Positions 20,761 through 31,711 of a stretch of 64,000 nt of DNA are shown one piece after another; the first letter of the stretch is position 1, and each line of letters begins with the position of its first letter. The notes beneath the pieces were generated by a model. The model searched no databases, was not told the DNA's origin, and saw nothing but the letters and a program-made list of their open reading frames with translations. The stretch lies in the NCBI GenBank assembly GCA_027475525.1, contig JAMWFC010000082.1:2916115-2980114 (forward strand), given 5' to 3'. The stretch comes from Macrolepiota albuminosa (lineage: Eukaryota > Basidiomycota > Agaricomycetes > Agaricales > Agaricaceae). The translations under genes and the position numbers were made by a program.

Positions 20761-21855
20761 ACACTTCATTTTGTTTTTGCATAATGTTGACTAATATGTC
20801 CAGTTCCACCATTGATAAGAAGCCTGTATTGTGGGCACTAAGTAATAGCATCTTTTGTTCTGCTATGAATCATCCTATTGGTTCAAAGGGTGGTGGATTT
20901 AGATTGAGTTCAGAAAGGGTCACTAATAGTTGCCGATTATCTTTCTTTCAATGCAAAATTCCTTGGGTACAGTGCTCACTACTGGTTTTGTTTTAAGTGC
21001 TACTGGCTTATACTTCTTTTTGACCTGAACTCCCTTGCATTTAAGGATAATAGTGTTAGCAAATGAATCATAAGTAGAATTGTGGCTTCTGGCAAAACCA
21101 GATATTAAAAGTTCTTTAGAGTCAGATGTAGAAATAAAATAAATGTCTGTTGAAAAGTTTTCAGTAATATTGAAAGCTGTGAGGTATAAATATGATAAAG
21201 CTTCACTAGTAAGTGATGAAGAGAAATTCAAAATTTTATGGGCTAAAGAGGTATGTGATATAGGAGTTACTTGCCTAGTCCAATGATTATAGTCCAAGAT
21301 AAGTGCTTCATCTCCATGATCCTCATCACTCATCTCCTCAATGGTGCCAGGAAACATTTGCAAGGGTCATCTGTAATGTATGGGCATTGCCCTGGTCCAG
21401 GCTTCTGGAATTTTTCTCAGGAGAATGTTGGTATTGTTCTTCTGACACCAGAATTAGAGCTGCTAATAGTTAGTGTCATTTCTTCTTCAGATGTCATCCT
21501 TGACTACTGATCTTGCTAGCATGTCAAAGGGTCTTCTTAATAATAAGTTGTACACAGGTGATTTGAGAATATGAATTTGCAGATAGAATGTAAGGTTGCC
21601 AATAGTACAGAAAATGTTTTGAGTCATTCTCAAGGATCAATCAATAGTGCCATTAGTGCTCTGCATATTAAAAATGATTGCAGGTCATAAATAATGCCAA
21701 GCTCATTAGCAATATTGGCTGCCATGAGAATGATTTGGGATCTGCTATCTACAATAGATTCTATTTCACTCTTTCTATCCACAGTTAGCATGATAGATTG
21801 TATAGCATGAGAATCTTGGGCTACAGTTAGGATGGTGGGATCATTGTCAGATCTT
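20761..21855 (-). pseudogene. gypsy-4 fragment: protease and linker to RT entry
   Basis: Same lineage as gypsy-3. The minus strand starts after LTR-X with the protease part (21855-21630): SIMLTVDRKSEIESIVDSRS, where the usual DSG triad is DSR. It goes on through the linker (21363-20923): MSDEDHGDEALILDYNHW, EALSYLYLTAFNITENF, KPVALKTKPVVSTVPKEFCI. It ends near 20765 with ILVNIMQKQNEV, just short of the RT. LTR-Y copy 2 truncates it there. Its uninterrupted linker is the reference for the gypsy-3 inversion. Confidence 0.75.
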
Positions 21856-22374
21856 TGTAAGGGCAACCTCTGGAGGCTGTGGCTCAGTCACACAGCTGGC
21901 AAAAGGAGATCCAAAGTGTATTAAAGTATATACTGACAATATCATGATAACTACTCACCTGGCAGAGAGAGATCCAAAGAGAACAGGTCTAGGGATTCCC
22001 TATGCCAGGTTGGACACTTCTGGGGCCTCTGAAGTATGGAAAACAGCTGTACAGTACAACAAAACCTTAAAAATTTGAAAATTGCCTAAATAAACAACTG
22101 TACAAACAAGGCAGGAAAACTCTGGACTTTGGAAGTCAGAAAGGCAAACTCCAGCTTATATAAGCAGTCTGGAAGCGGTGCTGAAGGGCCCATACTTGTC
22201 AAAATAGTAGTTAAAGAACCAGAGCACCTCAAGGGCTGAGAATAGTACTAACAGATAGTGTTGAAAGAATAGAAACAGTAAAATGACAGAATGACAGAAG
22301 AAATAAGAGAATGAATGAAAGGAGAGTGAAGAGATAAAGAGTAAAAGAAAGAAGAAATGAGGAGTCCCCTGACA
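21856..22374 (-). repeat. LTR-X copy 2
   Basis: On the minus strand it runs from TGTCAGGGGACTCC (22374) to TTGCCCTTACA (21856), 519 bp. It carries a TATATAAGC box (plus-strand GCTTATATAAGC, near 22153) and a C/T-rich start. The 3' end is flush with the gypsy-4 protease coding region. Confidence 0.8.
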
Positions 22375-22693
22375 ACTTCTGATTGAGGTGCCTTGACAAG
22401 TGGCAGCACCTAATGCTAACCCCTTTCAGAATTGATCAGAGTTTGGTCAGAGTCACCTCCCCATTGTTGTGCTAGCATTATGAGTTCTGAGCTTGCTGAG
22501 TCCTCAAAGTCAATGTATAGTGAGTGCTGAGTATCTGATAAATAGTAGATGAGACTAGTAAGTGAAGTCTGTAATGGGGCACCAAAGCCAGAGATGTCCT
22601 GTGTCCAAGAAAGTTGCTAGAGTCTCCAGACTAACAATTGTCAGTAGGCCTATAGTGTCCCTTGATGTGCTCAGCCCAAGTAGAAGCCTATTA
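22375..22693. repeat. LTR-Y fragment (copy 3)
   Basis: It matches the last third of LTR-Y copies 1 and 2: ACTTCTGATTGAGGTGCC at the start, TAGGCCTATAGTGTCCCTTG near the end, finishing GAAGCCTATTA. It abuts LTR-X copy 2. Confidence 0.75.
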
Positions 22694-22875
22694 CTGGGAG
22701 CAACAAAGAAGCTGCAAGATAATTGCAAGGTTGAAGGAGACTACTACCTTATCTGGAAGATAGTGAATCAATGGGCAAAGGGTGTGCTTCAAGAAATGTT
22801 GTCAATGGGCAAGGATTTGATAAGTTATTGGTTTTTCTATGCTCAATTTATACTCACCTTCTGCATAGGAAAAAG
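22694..22875. other. unassigned stretch before the KDZ relic
   Basis: A short open reading (about 22690-22909 in one frame, with CKVEGDYYLIW and FCIGKRHRGF) has no family I can name with confidence. It may be an upstream, frame-shifted part of the KDZ transposase. Confidence 0.3.
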
Positions 22876-23121
22876 GCACAGAGGGTTTAGAATCAAATCC
22901 CTGTGCTGAACAATGAAGAAACATGGTGGACAAGTTGACCATGCATATGTGGAAGATTTTTGATGAGACAGAGATGTTTCTTTTCCTCTATCAGCATGGC
23001 TTTGTTTTATTAATTGTTGACATGATTTGAAGTAGATAACTATGCATAGTATACTGTTATATTGATCATATTCCTTGCCTGATGCCTTACCAGTGCCAAG
23101 TACCCTTTAGCAGTAGTTAAC
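22876..23121 (+). pseudogene. KDZ transposase, piece 1
   Basis: Readable blocks are NPCAEQ-stop-RNM, then MWKIFDETEMFLFLYQHGFV and LLIVDMI, ending KYPLAVVN after frameshifts. The pattern of an IFDE block, a C/H-G-F-V block and a KYPLA block before GYDIGC is that of KDZ transposases. Ngaro begins at the AAC of the last codon (23119-23121). Confidence 0.72.
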
Positions 23122-23270
23122 AGTTTTGGATCGATCCAAGGTACGAGTGTGATCCAAAATGAGGGTCTATGTGCTGAGATAAGCAGGGTGGCGGGAATAA
23201 CTTTTCCTTATCCACCTCACTGATGCTTCAGAAAGATTGCATAAACCTCACGTCAGGATAGAATTTTACA
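23119..23270 (+). repeat. Ngaro split repeat A1
   Basis: About 150 bp beginning AACAGTTTTGGATCGATCC, matching A2 at 39335-39488 with scattered transitions. It starts at the junction with KDZ coding sequence. Confidence 0.9.
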
Positions 23271-23318
23271 ATACAAACAAGATAAGCAGGTCACATAGAA
23301 AGCAAACAAAAAAAAGGA

Positions 23319-23812
23319 ATGCCTATACTGATCAGAGACCCAAACAAAGCGGTGCAACCTGACTTCACATCAGATGATTACAGAGCAGCACTGATCAGCA
23401 AGAATACGACAGAGGAAGACGCTATAGCACTGCTGGCAAGTGCATGGCGGGCAAACAATGCAGCGGAAAAGGGAATGTAGGAGAGGCAAGCAACAAAGGA
23501 GAGGCAGGCTCTAAGAGAGCACGAGAGACTGGAGCAGGAGACAATTGATCAGAGGGTCAAGGCATGGAGAGCAGAGGAAGAGACGGCAAGGATAGACGAG
23601 ACAAAAAAGCACAAGTCCAAGTATATGGAAATATCCCTTGCACCACCCCCAATTATGCAACCCAAAATACTACCCCACTACACAATGTCGAGGCTGCAAA
23701 AGGGCCTGTATGTCAAGTTGTGGTACTTCACCAATGAGGGATTGGACTATGCGGTCAAAACATCCACAACAGTAGATGAGAACGCATTGATTCAGACAGT
23801 GGATGGGAAAGG
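23319..23812 (+). pseudogene. Ngaro ORF1, part before gypsy-2
   Basis: ATG 23319 opens a frame with a single TAG at 23475-23477. A charged, probably coiled-coil stretch rich in Glu, Arg and Lys (about residues 50-100) is followed by LYVKLWYFTNEGLDYAV. The protein resembles ORF1 (Gag-like) proteins that accompany tyrosine-recombinase retroelements in Agaricomycetes. Gypsy-2 interrupts it after GGG-AAAGG; reading resumes at 34917, in frame once a 5-bp duplication is discounted. Confidence 0.75.
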
Positions 23813-23984
23813 TGTAATGGAGTCACACTTGTTACTAGCGTCAACGACGCTATAATCATTCAGTAGAGTATTATGTAAGACAACATCTTGTATTCACTCT
23901 AGTTCTAGTCAATCTGATACTGCGGTCCGATTCAGCATTGTGTGATACACACAAGATAGTTCTAACTCGTAACCAACGGTTACA
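23813..23984 (+). repeat. gypsy-2 5' LTR
   Basis: 172 bp, TGTAATGGAG to CGGTTACA. It differs from the 3' LTR at nine positions, all transitions, six of them at CpG sites. I could not identify a primer-binding site in the T-rich sequence that follows. Confidence 0.95.
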
Positions 23985-24075
23985 TTTTTTTGAATCTTCT
24001 GCTATCGGCTCTAGACTCTAGGCTTGTTACCAACTAGGCAACTTTCATCAAACCCTCTTGATTTCTGTTGGCATC

Positions 24076-27072
24076 ATGACTGGCTCTCTTGATCCAGACC
24101 CTCCATTCCCAGCTGCAGACACAGGTGACCTACCTGTGCTTCAAGCTGTAAAGACGCAATTCATGTCTGCATACCAACCTCCACCAAAGCAGGATGAAAA
24201 GATACCTTGCGATGTCAGCGCAAGCTTTGGAATGCCGGGTGGGCTATCCATATCACGGATGATGTCCATTATATGGCCTGGTGGTAAACCAGGAGAGAGA
24301 TCTGCGGTTTCAGGAGTGTGGCTGCTAGCGAGCCAAATGCCTTCACTGATGTACCCGGTACTGCCTGAGAGCACATCAGCTCAGTCTGAAGGTCAACCGG
24401 ACCTTACCCAGTACTCGGAAATGGTACAAGGCAGCGTGTTTGCGCATAGTACTCCATTCCAGACAGCGCCAACTGAGCAACATTTGGAGTATATGGCAGA
24501 TGCGGCCACTGAACCAGGACCATTGTTGTTGACGACACAAGGACAGAAGCAAGGACCAGCAATAGTGGTCAGTAGGGAGAACGACAAGGTCGTGAGGGTG
24601 GAAAAGGCATCACCAGCACCTGGACTTCCAGAGTTGCACAGAAGGGCTGGCAAACAGCTGCAGGTGAGGCATGAAGGCTTCAGGAGAGCCCTGGACTTAG
24701 AATTTGAGCTGGAATCCTCAGATGATGAGGAGAGCAAGAGGTCACATTTGACCCTGTCTATCCAGCTGCAGCTAGTGTTGGACCGATATCCATTGGTCGC
24801 GAAGGAGTCGATGCAAAAGCGTCTGCAGCTTTACGTAGTAAAGCATCTACAGTTATTGGCTGCTAGGAGCCACGATGTACCCTGTGCAGATTTGACTGAA
24901 TATATCAAATTGTTTGTGCATATCTTCAAACTCAAAGTGGTGGAATACCTCAAGCGCAAAGCGGCGCGAGGGTCAGCAGTCTCAACGGCCACTCCAGCCA
25001 ACTCAGTGGAATGTGAAATGAGCGTGCGCCGATGAGCGCCATTAATTGCAGATGCAATAGAATTGCTTAATGCACCTTGTCAGGCCAATGAGTCTCAGCA
25101 AGACTATGTTAGGCATCAAAATGCTGCAAACCGGCAACACATTGTCAGCGGAGTGCCTCAGCAGGCATTGTCTGAGGTAGAGACTGTGACAACAACTCCA
25201 GCAGAGCCAGAGGCACTACTTGCAGTGCAAGAGGTCAAGACACCTTGAAAGCAGGTCACTATCAAGGAAAAGGTGGACGAAGTCCACACTCTTGAGAAGC
25301 AAACGTGACCATGACACATAGTGCAACGTGTCCACCTAGTGGACAACTGGAATGAACGTGTTAATTATCAGAGAATATGCAATCAGGACTTGCACGATCA
25401 TGGTGAGTTGTTGATTGACGACCAGGGGGTAGCCTTTGAAGGGTGTGAGGGTGTAATGCCTGTCTATGACATGCAGCAACAATTTGCGGCTCGAACTGCT
25501 GAACTGGACAGAGATCCGGGTGGTAGTGATAGTAGTAGTGATCACTACAAGAGGAGGGAGCCAAATTGTTGCAATAATGACAGTGGAGGTCGTGATCGTA
25601 GGAATAACGATTGAGACGGTAATAATCATCATAATGGTGGCAGGCATGTTGGTGGATTACCAGCAGAGCAAGAAGTGAGGCAACAGCCTATCCCAAGGCT
25701 GGAAAGAACGGCCAATGAACACCTGTTTTGCAGTCCTTGGGCATTTTTGATGCCTGCACCGCATGAGTTGTGTGAAAGTACGCCTGGAATGAATGAGGTG
25801 GTCAGGATCCATATAGATCATATGCATGACCGTCTCACTTGTCTGGTAGATGACTTCCTTGAAGTCAGGTTTAAATTCCCTGTGGGGGTAAGTCCCTGCA
25901 AATCTGATGGTAAGCACATATGTGCATATGCTGGAGGGCATAGGTTCTCCCAATTGGGGGACTGGGCCATGGACGTCTGCTACCACCTGGCAGCCTGCTG
26001 TTATGGTGGAGATGATATGGACCAGGAAAGAATATTCATGCTACACGAATTTATGGAGGGAGAGGCTCGGAATTGGTTATGTCACTATGTCCTCCACATT
26101 AATCACGACAAACCGCATTGGACGTTTAAAGAAGTCCTGATAGGACTGTATAATCGCTTCATCAACGCTGCAACAATGCAGGAAGCTCGGAATGCCTTTT
26201 GAAAGGCAGTGTATGATGCTAAGACTGGTGTCCAGACATTTTATAATGACCTGGTGGGTCATGCACAGAATATGGCCATCTATCCCGACGAATACACCAT
26301 TCGCAAGACATTCCTGGATGAAATACCCACAGACATGAGGAGAGCGTTAATACGCGACAACAATTTGTCTCTGGAAGTCAATACTGTGACCGAATTTTTG
26401 GTGTATGCCATTTGTTATGAGCAGTCAACACAGACTGCAAATTATTATGAGCAGCGTAGTTCACGCCGAGGATCCGTGAACCGTCAGGCAGTGAAGGTGG
26501 GAACCTTCCTGGCCAAACGGTCGGAGATGGAGAACAATTGCAATCCATGATTTGTTGTCCGCAAGACCATTCCAGGAGGCCAACGGCCTCGATCGAAGCC
26601 TGCTGGACAATGGCCAGTGAAAGATAGTTGACCCTTTTCAGGTCAAAACCAAGTAGTAGCACAAGGGGTAGCAGCACCTGCAGCACGTCAGGCAAGCAAA
26701 CCCATTGGGGCCTCTGGAGCAGTCCAGAGAAGGCCTGCTGGAGACCCTTCAGCATGTTATAACTGTGGCAGGAGCGGGCATTTCGCTAAGGAATGTCCTG
26801 CCCCACCTAAGGCACACATCCGAGCGGCCCATATGGCTGCGGCACCGAGCAATGTTGTCAGTGACAACAAGGGCAACGAGGTCGTCAAAGAAGTGGAGGA
26901 AGAGCAGCAAGTAGAGGCTGACGGGTTGGAAGTGGATGACGCCAAGAGCGTCCAGATTGATGGCGACAAATACATCGCAGTGGATGTGTACAACAGTGAC
27001 TACTATGCTCGTGATGATGAGGAGGAACACCTGTTTGCACTAACCAAGTGCCATGGAGATCAGCGCGTCTGA
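24076..27072 (+). pseudogene. gypsy-2 gag
   Basis: One frame runs from ATG 24076 to 27072 and is broken by stops, all TGA where I checked (25033, 25246, two near 25305, 25612, 26200, 26548, 26626, 27070). The N-terminal third is Ser/Pro-rich and unfamiliar. The capsid-like part (about 25840-26500) contains FMEGEARNWLCHYV and FKEVLIGLYNRF, typical of Ty3-type Gag. A zinc knuckle C-YNC-GRSGH-FAKEC follows at about 26755-26800. The acidic tail after it leads into protease. Gag builds the particle and binds RNA. The TGA pattern suggests former CGA (Arg) codons. Confidence 0.85.
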
Positions 27073-27590
27073 ATGAGATGCGTAACCCTGCAGAAGGCAA
27101 CTAATAAGTTGCAGCGACCACGCTATACTTCCGAGGAGAAGGAGTGCTTGGTCACCTATGTTGATGTCAATGGACATCCGGCATGGACATTGTGGGACTC
27201 AGGGAGTACCACTATAGGTATTACGCCCCAGTTTGCTCATGTTAACGTGATTCGCATTCATAAACTGGAGAAGCCATTGATGCTCCAGCTGGGGACTGTA
27301 GGGAGTCATGCCATGGGTGCAGTTTGGTGCTGAAGTGAGAATAAAGACGTCAGATGTCGACCAAGGAGTATGTAGACATAGCGAATTTTGATTGCTACAA
27401 CATGATCATCGGTACACCGTTTATGTGTAAGAACAAGGTGTTGTTGGACTTCGTGAACGACATGGTCATTGTAAATGGTACGCCTTTGAAGGTGGAGAAA
27501 GTCATGTTGAACGACACAGATGGTTGTCTGAGGTGCTATCATGCAACTGAAAAGTGGCATGATGAACGCAACTGACTAGATGGTCGCAAG
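27073..27590 (+). pseudogene. gypsy-2 aspartic protease
   Basis: Catalytic triad in WTLWDSGSTTIGITPQF (about 27183-27233) and the strand motif NMIIGTPFM (27399-27425). A frameshift lies near 27315, at an extra G in ATGGGTG relative to gypsy-1. Clear retropepsin features, not translatable as one chain. Confidence 0.82.
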
Positions 27591-27944
27591 AGAGAAACTG
27601 TACAGGAGGTGGAGGACAAACATGTCCCACCAAAAAGCTTGCCAGTAGATTTGCCAGCTATACTAATGTCTGAGGAAGAGTTTCAAGGAATTCTGAAGAA
27701 GAGGAAGCACCTGGATGTGATTGGGTGTACAAATGAAAAGCCTAAACAGGCTGTATAGCATAAGAAGGAGCGTGGTAAATGTGTGGTGGAGTCGCTGAAA
27801 TGTCAGCTGACTAGCTCTCGAGTAAAGGTTGAGGATCTCATCAAGGACGAGGTATATAGTATGAGGGGAACTGTGGGAAGCACAAGGTTGCTAAGGGATC
27901 GCCCAGTGCCTCAGCCAGGAGTGCAATAGGCGTATAACCCACAA

Positions 27945-29900
27945 ATGCCACGGGAGTGGAACAAGTTGGTGGTGTCAATAGTGACGCAGACTATGGAAAG
28001 GATGCAGGCGACCCAGATGGGAGAGGTATATCGTCATGCACGAGAGGACAAAATTTCTGAAACATCGGATATCATATTTGACGGACTCTCGCTGAAAGCA
28101 AGAAGTGTGCAGTTGTTGTCAAGTATGACAAGAGTGGTGGAGAGACAACCAGTCGTAAGGTTGAATCCAGGAGATCTCACAGAAGAGCATGTACGTGCCT
28201 TACAGGAGCAATTTGAACCAAAGGTTCAGCCGTGTATAGCACGTGTAGTAAAAGGGAAAGGTAAGGCTATGAGCCTCACAGAGGAGGATATTCCTTGATT
28301 GCGCCAGCAATGGCAACATGAGTTTGCTGATATTGTCAATGGAACAAAGGAAGAGCTTCCTCCATGGTGGGAAGTTAACCATGAGATTAACCTCATTGAC
28401 AATAATAAGCAGTACAAGTATCACTTGCCTCGCTGTCCACAAGCATTACAGGAGCAGCTTTGTGAAAAAACAAACAGATACATAAATGCAAAGTGGTGGA
28501 AGCCACAGCCGGTGGTGCAAGCTGCACCTTTACTGTGTATTCCCAAGAAGGATGGGACGTTACAGACTGCATTGGATGCGTGACAGCACAATGATAATAC
28601 AGTCAAGGACGTAACACCCTTTCCAGATCAGAAAGTCATATGCGAAGATGTTGCTATAGCAAAATATAGATTGAAAATTGACCTTACGGATGCATACGAA
28701 CAGGTTCGCATACGCAAAGAGGATATACCAAAGACATTGTTTTTGTCCCTGATAGGGACCTTTGTGAGTAACATCATGCAGATTGGTGATTGCAATGCAC
28801 CAGCTACATTCCAGAGGTTAATGACCTCCATCTTCCAAGACGTAATTGGGAAGTTTAGACGATATATTCATCTTTTCTGATTCCATTGAGGAGCATGAGC
28901 AGCACCTATGAGTCGTATTTGAACGACTATGTAAGGCTAGTCTCTATCTCAAATGGAAGAAGTGCGAGTTGTATGCATTGAGTATAGACTGTCTCAGTCA
29001 CATCATTGACGAGAAGGGTATTCACCCAGACACAGATAAACTCGATCGAATTTGAGGATGGCGTACTCCACGCACGTATAATGATATCAGAAGGGTATTC
29101 ACCCAGACACAGATAAACTCGATCGAATTTGAGGATGGCGTACTCCACGCACGTATAATGATATCCAATGATTTGTTGGACTTGTAAATTACATTGGTAA
29201 CTTTTTGCCAGATATTACGGCATACACTGGACCACTGATGGCCATGACCCAGAATGGGTCCCCGTTTTACTGGAGACCGCTGCATCAGCGGTGTTTTGAG
29301 ATGATTAAGCGCATTTGCGCGAAAACACCAGTGATCCGGCCAATTGATCCACGCATTGACAAGCCTATTTGGCTCATATGCAACACATCAAAGACCGGGG
29401 TTGGGGCCATGTTTGGCCAAGGTAAAACGTGGCAAACTTGCCAACCAGCAGGATTTATGTCCTGTAAGTTCACTGTGGCACAGCAGAACTATGCTGTACA
29501 CGAGTTAGAAACACTCGCTATCCTGGAAGCCCTCCTAAAATAGGAGGATAAGCTGATGGGATATAAGATCCATATCATTACGGATCACAAAGCACTCTAG
29601 TTTTTCAAGACTCAGGTGCACCTATCACCGTGACAACGTCGCTGGATCGACTACATGTCATGATATCAGTTTGACATCACCTACATAAAAAGTGAATTGA
29701 ACAAGGTGGCAGACTGCCTGTCTCGATATTTCAAGAGTGATACTCGAGATGATGTCCATGACGTGCATGACTATGTGCAGGCGGACAAACACATTGACCC
29801 AGAGGGCGAAGACTTGCCCCTGCATAGGTTCCATGAAATCAAGGAACATACAGTTGAGCTACGCGCCATGCAAGCGCAGTAATCACATCACAGTAAGCAA
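27945..29900 (+). pseudogene. gypsy-2 RT and RNase H
   Basis: RT blocks: PLLCIPKKDGTLQTALDA-stop, LKIDLTDAYEQVRIRKEDIP, then a small deletion that removes residues just before DDIFIFSDSIEEHEQHL (near 28858). After the 77-bp duplication (29012-29165) the thumb continues with FVGLVNYIGNFLPDI. RNase H follows at 29340-29720: LICNTSKTGVGAMFGQ, where the first catalytic Asp is Asn, then AVHELETLAILEAL and ITDHKAL. This is the domain missing from gypsy-1. Confidence 0.87.
29012..29165. repeat. exact 77-bp tandem duplication 6
   Basis: Bases 29012-29088 equal 29089-29165, with different flanks (G versus C before; A versus C after). It interrupts the RT thumb of gypsy-2. Confidence 0.97.
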
Positions 29901-29933
29901 CTGCAAGAACAGCAAGAAGCTTGCGATATCGAG

Positions 29934-31550
29934 GTGCAGGTGCTGGTAGATCATGAGATTCCCCAGCCAGGCAAAGAAAGGAGGCAGGAGGTGCGCCCTA
30001 GTGGTGCAGAAATGACTCTCCAGCAGGCATTGGATGCACATGACCGTCATCCCACGCCAAGTGACTTAGACAATGCACAATTTTGCACACGTATCCAGCA
30101 AGGATACAAGGATGACACTCTCTTCTTAGAGATTCTGAGCAATATCCAAGCGCATCCATGCTTCAAGGTAGAACAGCAGCTCATCTACCTAACCAGACCC
30201 ACTGGGTCCACTGTCATCTGCATTCCCCAGGAGAAGTCATTGATCACGACTATTCTGGACCAGGCCCACAGAGTAGTGGGCCACTTCGGAACTCAGAAAA
30301 CGCTGGACTATGTATGACGCTGGTACTGGTGGCCACAAATGGCCAAGGAAACAAGCCAATTCTGCTCAACATGCGAGCTTTGTCAACAGTCAAAAGTACC
30401 AACACTGAAGCCACAGAGGAAGCTTCATTCACTTCCTATACCGGTCAAACCCTGGGATTCAATCGGGATGGACTTTATAGGTCCGTTTCCCAAGTCAAAG
30501 GGTTTCAACTACCTCTGGGTAGTAATTTGCAGAATGACCAGTATGGTCCATCTCATTCCGGTGAGAACCACCATGACAGCTTTGGACTTGTCATGGATCT
30601 ATTTCAAGGAGATAGTGCACCTTCATGGATTGCCAAGTTTAATCATCAGCGATCAAGATGCTAAGTTCACTTTCAAATGGTGGAAGGAGCTACACAAACT
30701 GCTCAGAGCAAAGCTGCTCATGTTGATGTTGTTTTACCTGCAAATGGATGGTCAGACAGAATGTATGAATAGAAATATCATGCAAATATTGTGAGCATTT
30801 GTACGTCCTGATCAGAAGGACTGGGTGGATAGATGTTGACTTGTTGAATTCACAATAAACGTGAGCATCTCTGAAACCACAGGGTATTCACCTTTCAAAC
30901 TCAATAATGGCTACATGCCATCCATGATTCATGAACTTCGCACTGACAAAGCTATTCATGTGGGAGTAAAGCAGTTTGTGTGCAATGCGCTAAGGAACTT
31001 GGCAGATGCTCATGATGTAATTATAAAATTGTGCGTCTGGCAGACAAAACATGCAAATAATCACAGACATGAAGACCCAGACATCAAGAAAGGGAACCTA
31101 GTGTACCTTTCGACGAAAAACTTGAACTTGCCAAAAGGCAGAGTGAGCAAGCTGTGTCCGAAGTGGATTGGACCATATAGAGTCCTCGAGGCGGAGCCGA
31201 GTACGTCTAACTACGTGCTGGAACTGCCACAGGCGCTGCAGGCACGCAGGATAGTCCCTAAGTTCCATGTGTCACTGTTGCGACCATACTTGGCCAATAG
31301 TGACACGCTTTTTTCTAATCATACTACCCCAGAACCGTATGACTTTGGAACTGGTGATGACCAGGAATGGTTCGTAGATGACCTCATAGGTCATAGGTGG
31401 ATAGGGGGAAACCTCGAATTCAAGGTAAGGTGGAGCCTAAGTGATACTACCTGGGAACCGCTAGTGAACTGCAAGGATCTTGCAGCAATGGACAGGTACC
31501 TAAAGCTGCAGGGCGTGAAACACCCTCAACAGCTAGCAAAGCACCCATAA
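29934..31550 (+). pseudogene. gypsy-2 integrase with chromodomain
   Basis: One frame with TGA stops (30315, 30792, 30838). Zinc finger: H-RVVGH with C-ELC-Q downstream. DDE core: SIGMDFIGPFP, LIISDQDAKF and QTECMNR. The chromodomain at about 31360-31470 reads EWFVDDLIGHRWIGG and VRWSLSDTTWEP. Compared with gypsy-1, YIRRWYWW has become YV-stop-RWYWW, a direct Arg-to-TGA change. Confidence 0.9.
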
Positions 31551-31711
31551 CATGTGTGTGGTGGTAAAAGATGGACAAAGTCCACTTTGATGGCCGGTTG
31601 AAGGCCAGGTGGCAGCTATTTGTAGTTGTTTACACCACTGATGGAGTTAGGAGATTTTTTCTTCTTTTTTCCTTCTAAGTCCCAATACACGTCGCTAGCG
31701 TGTTTATTGTA

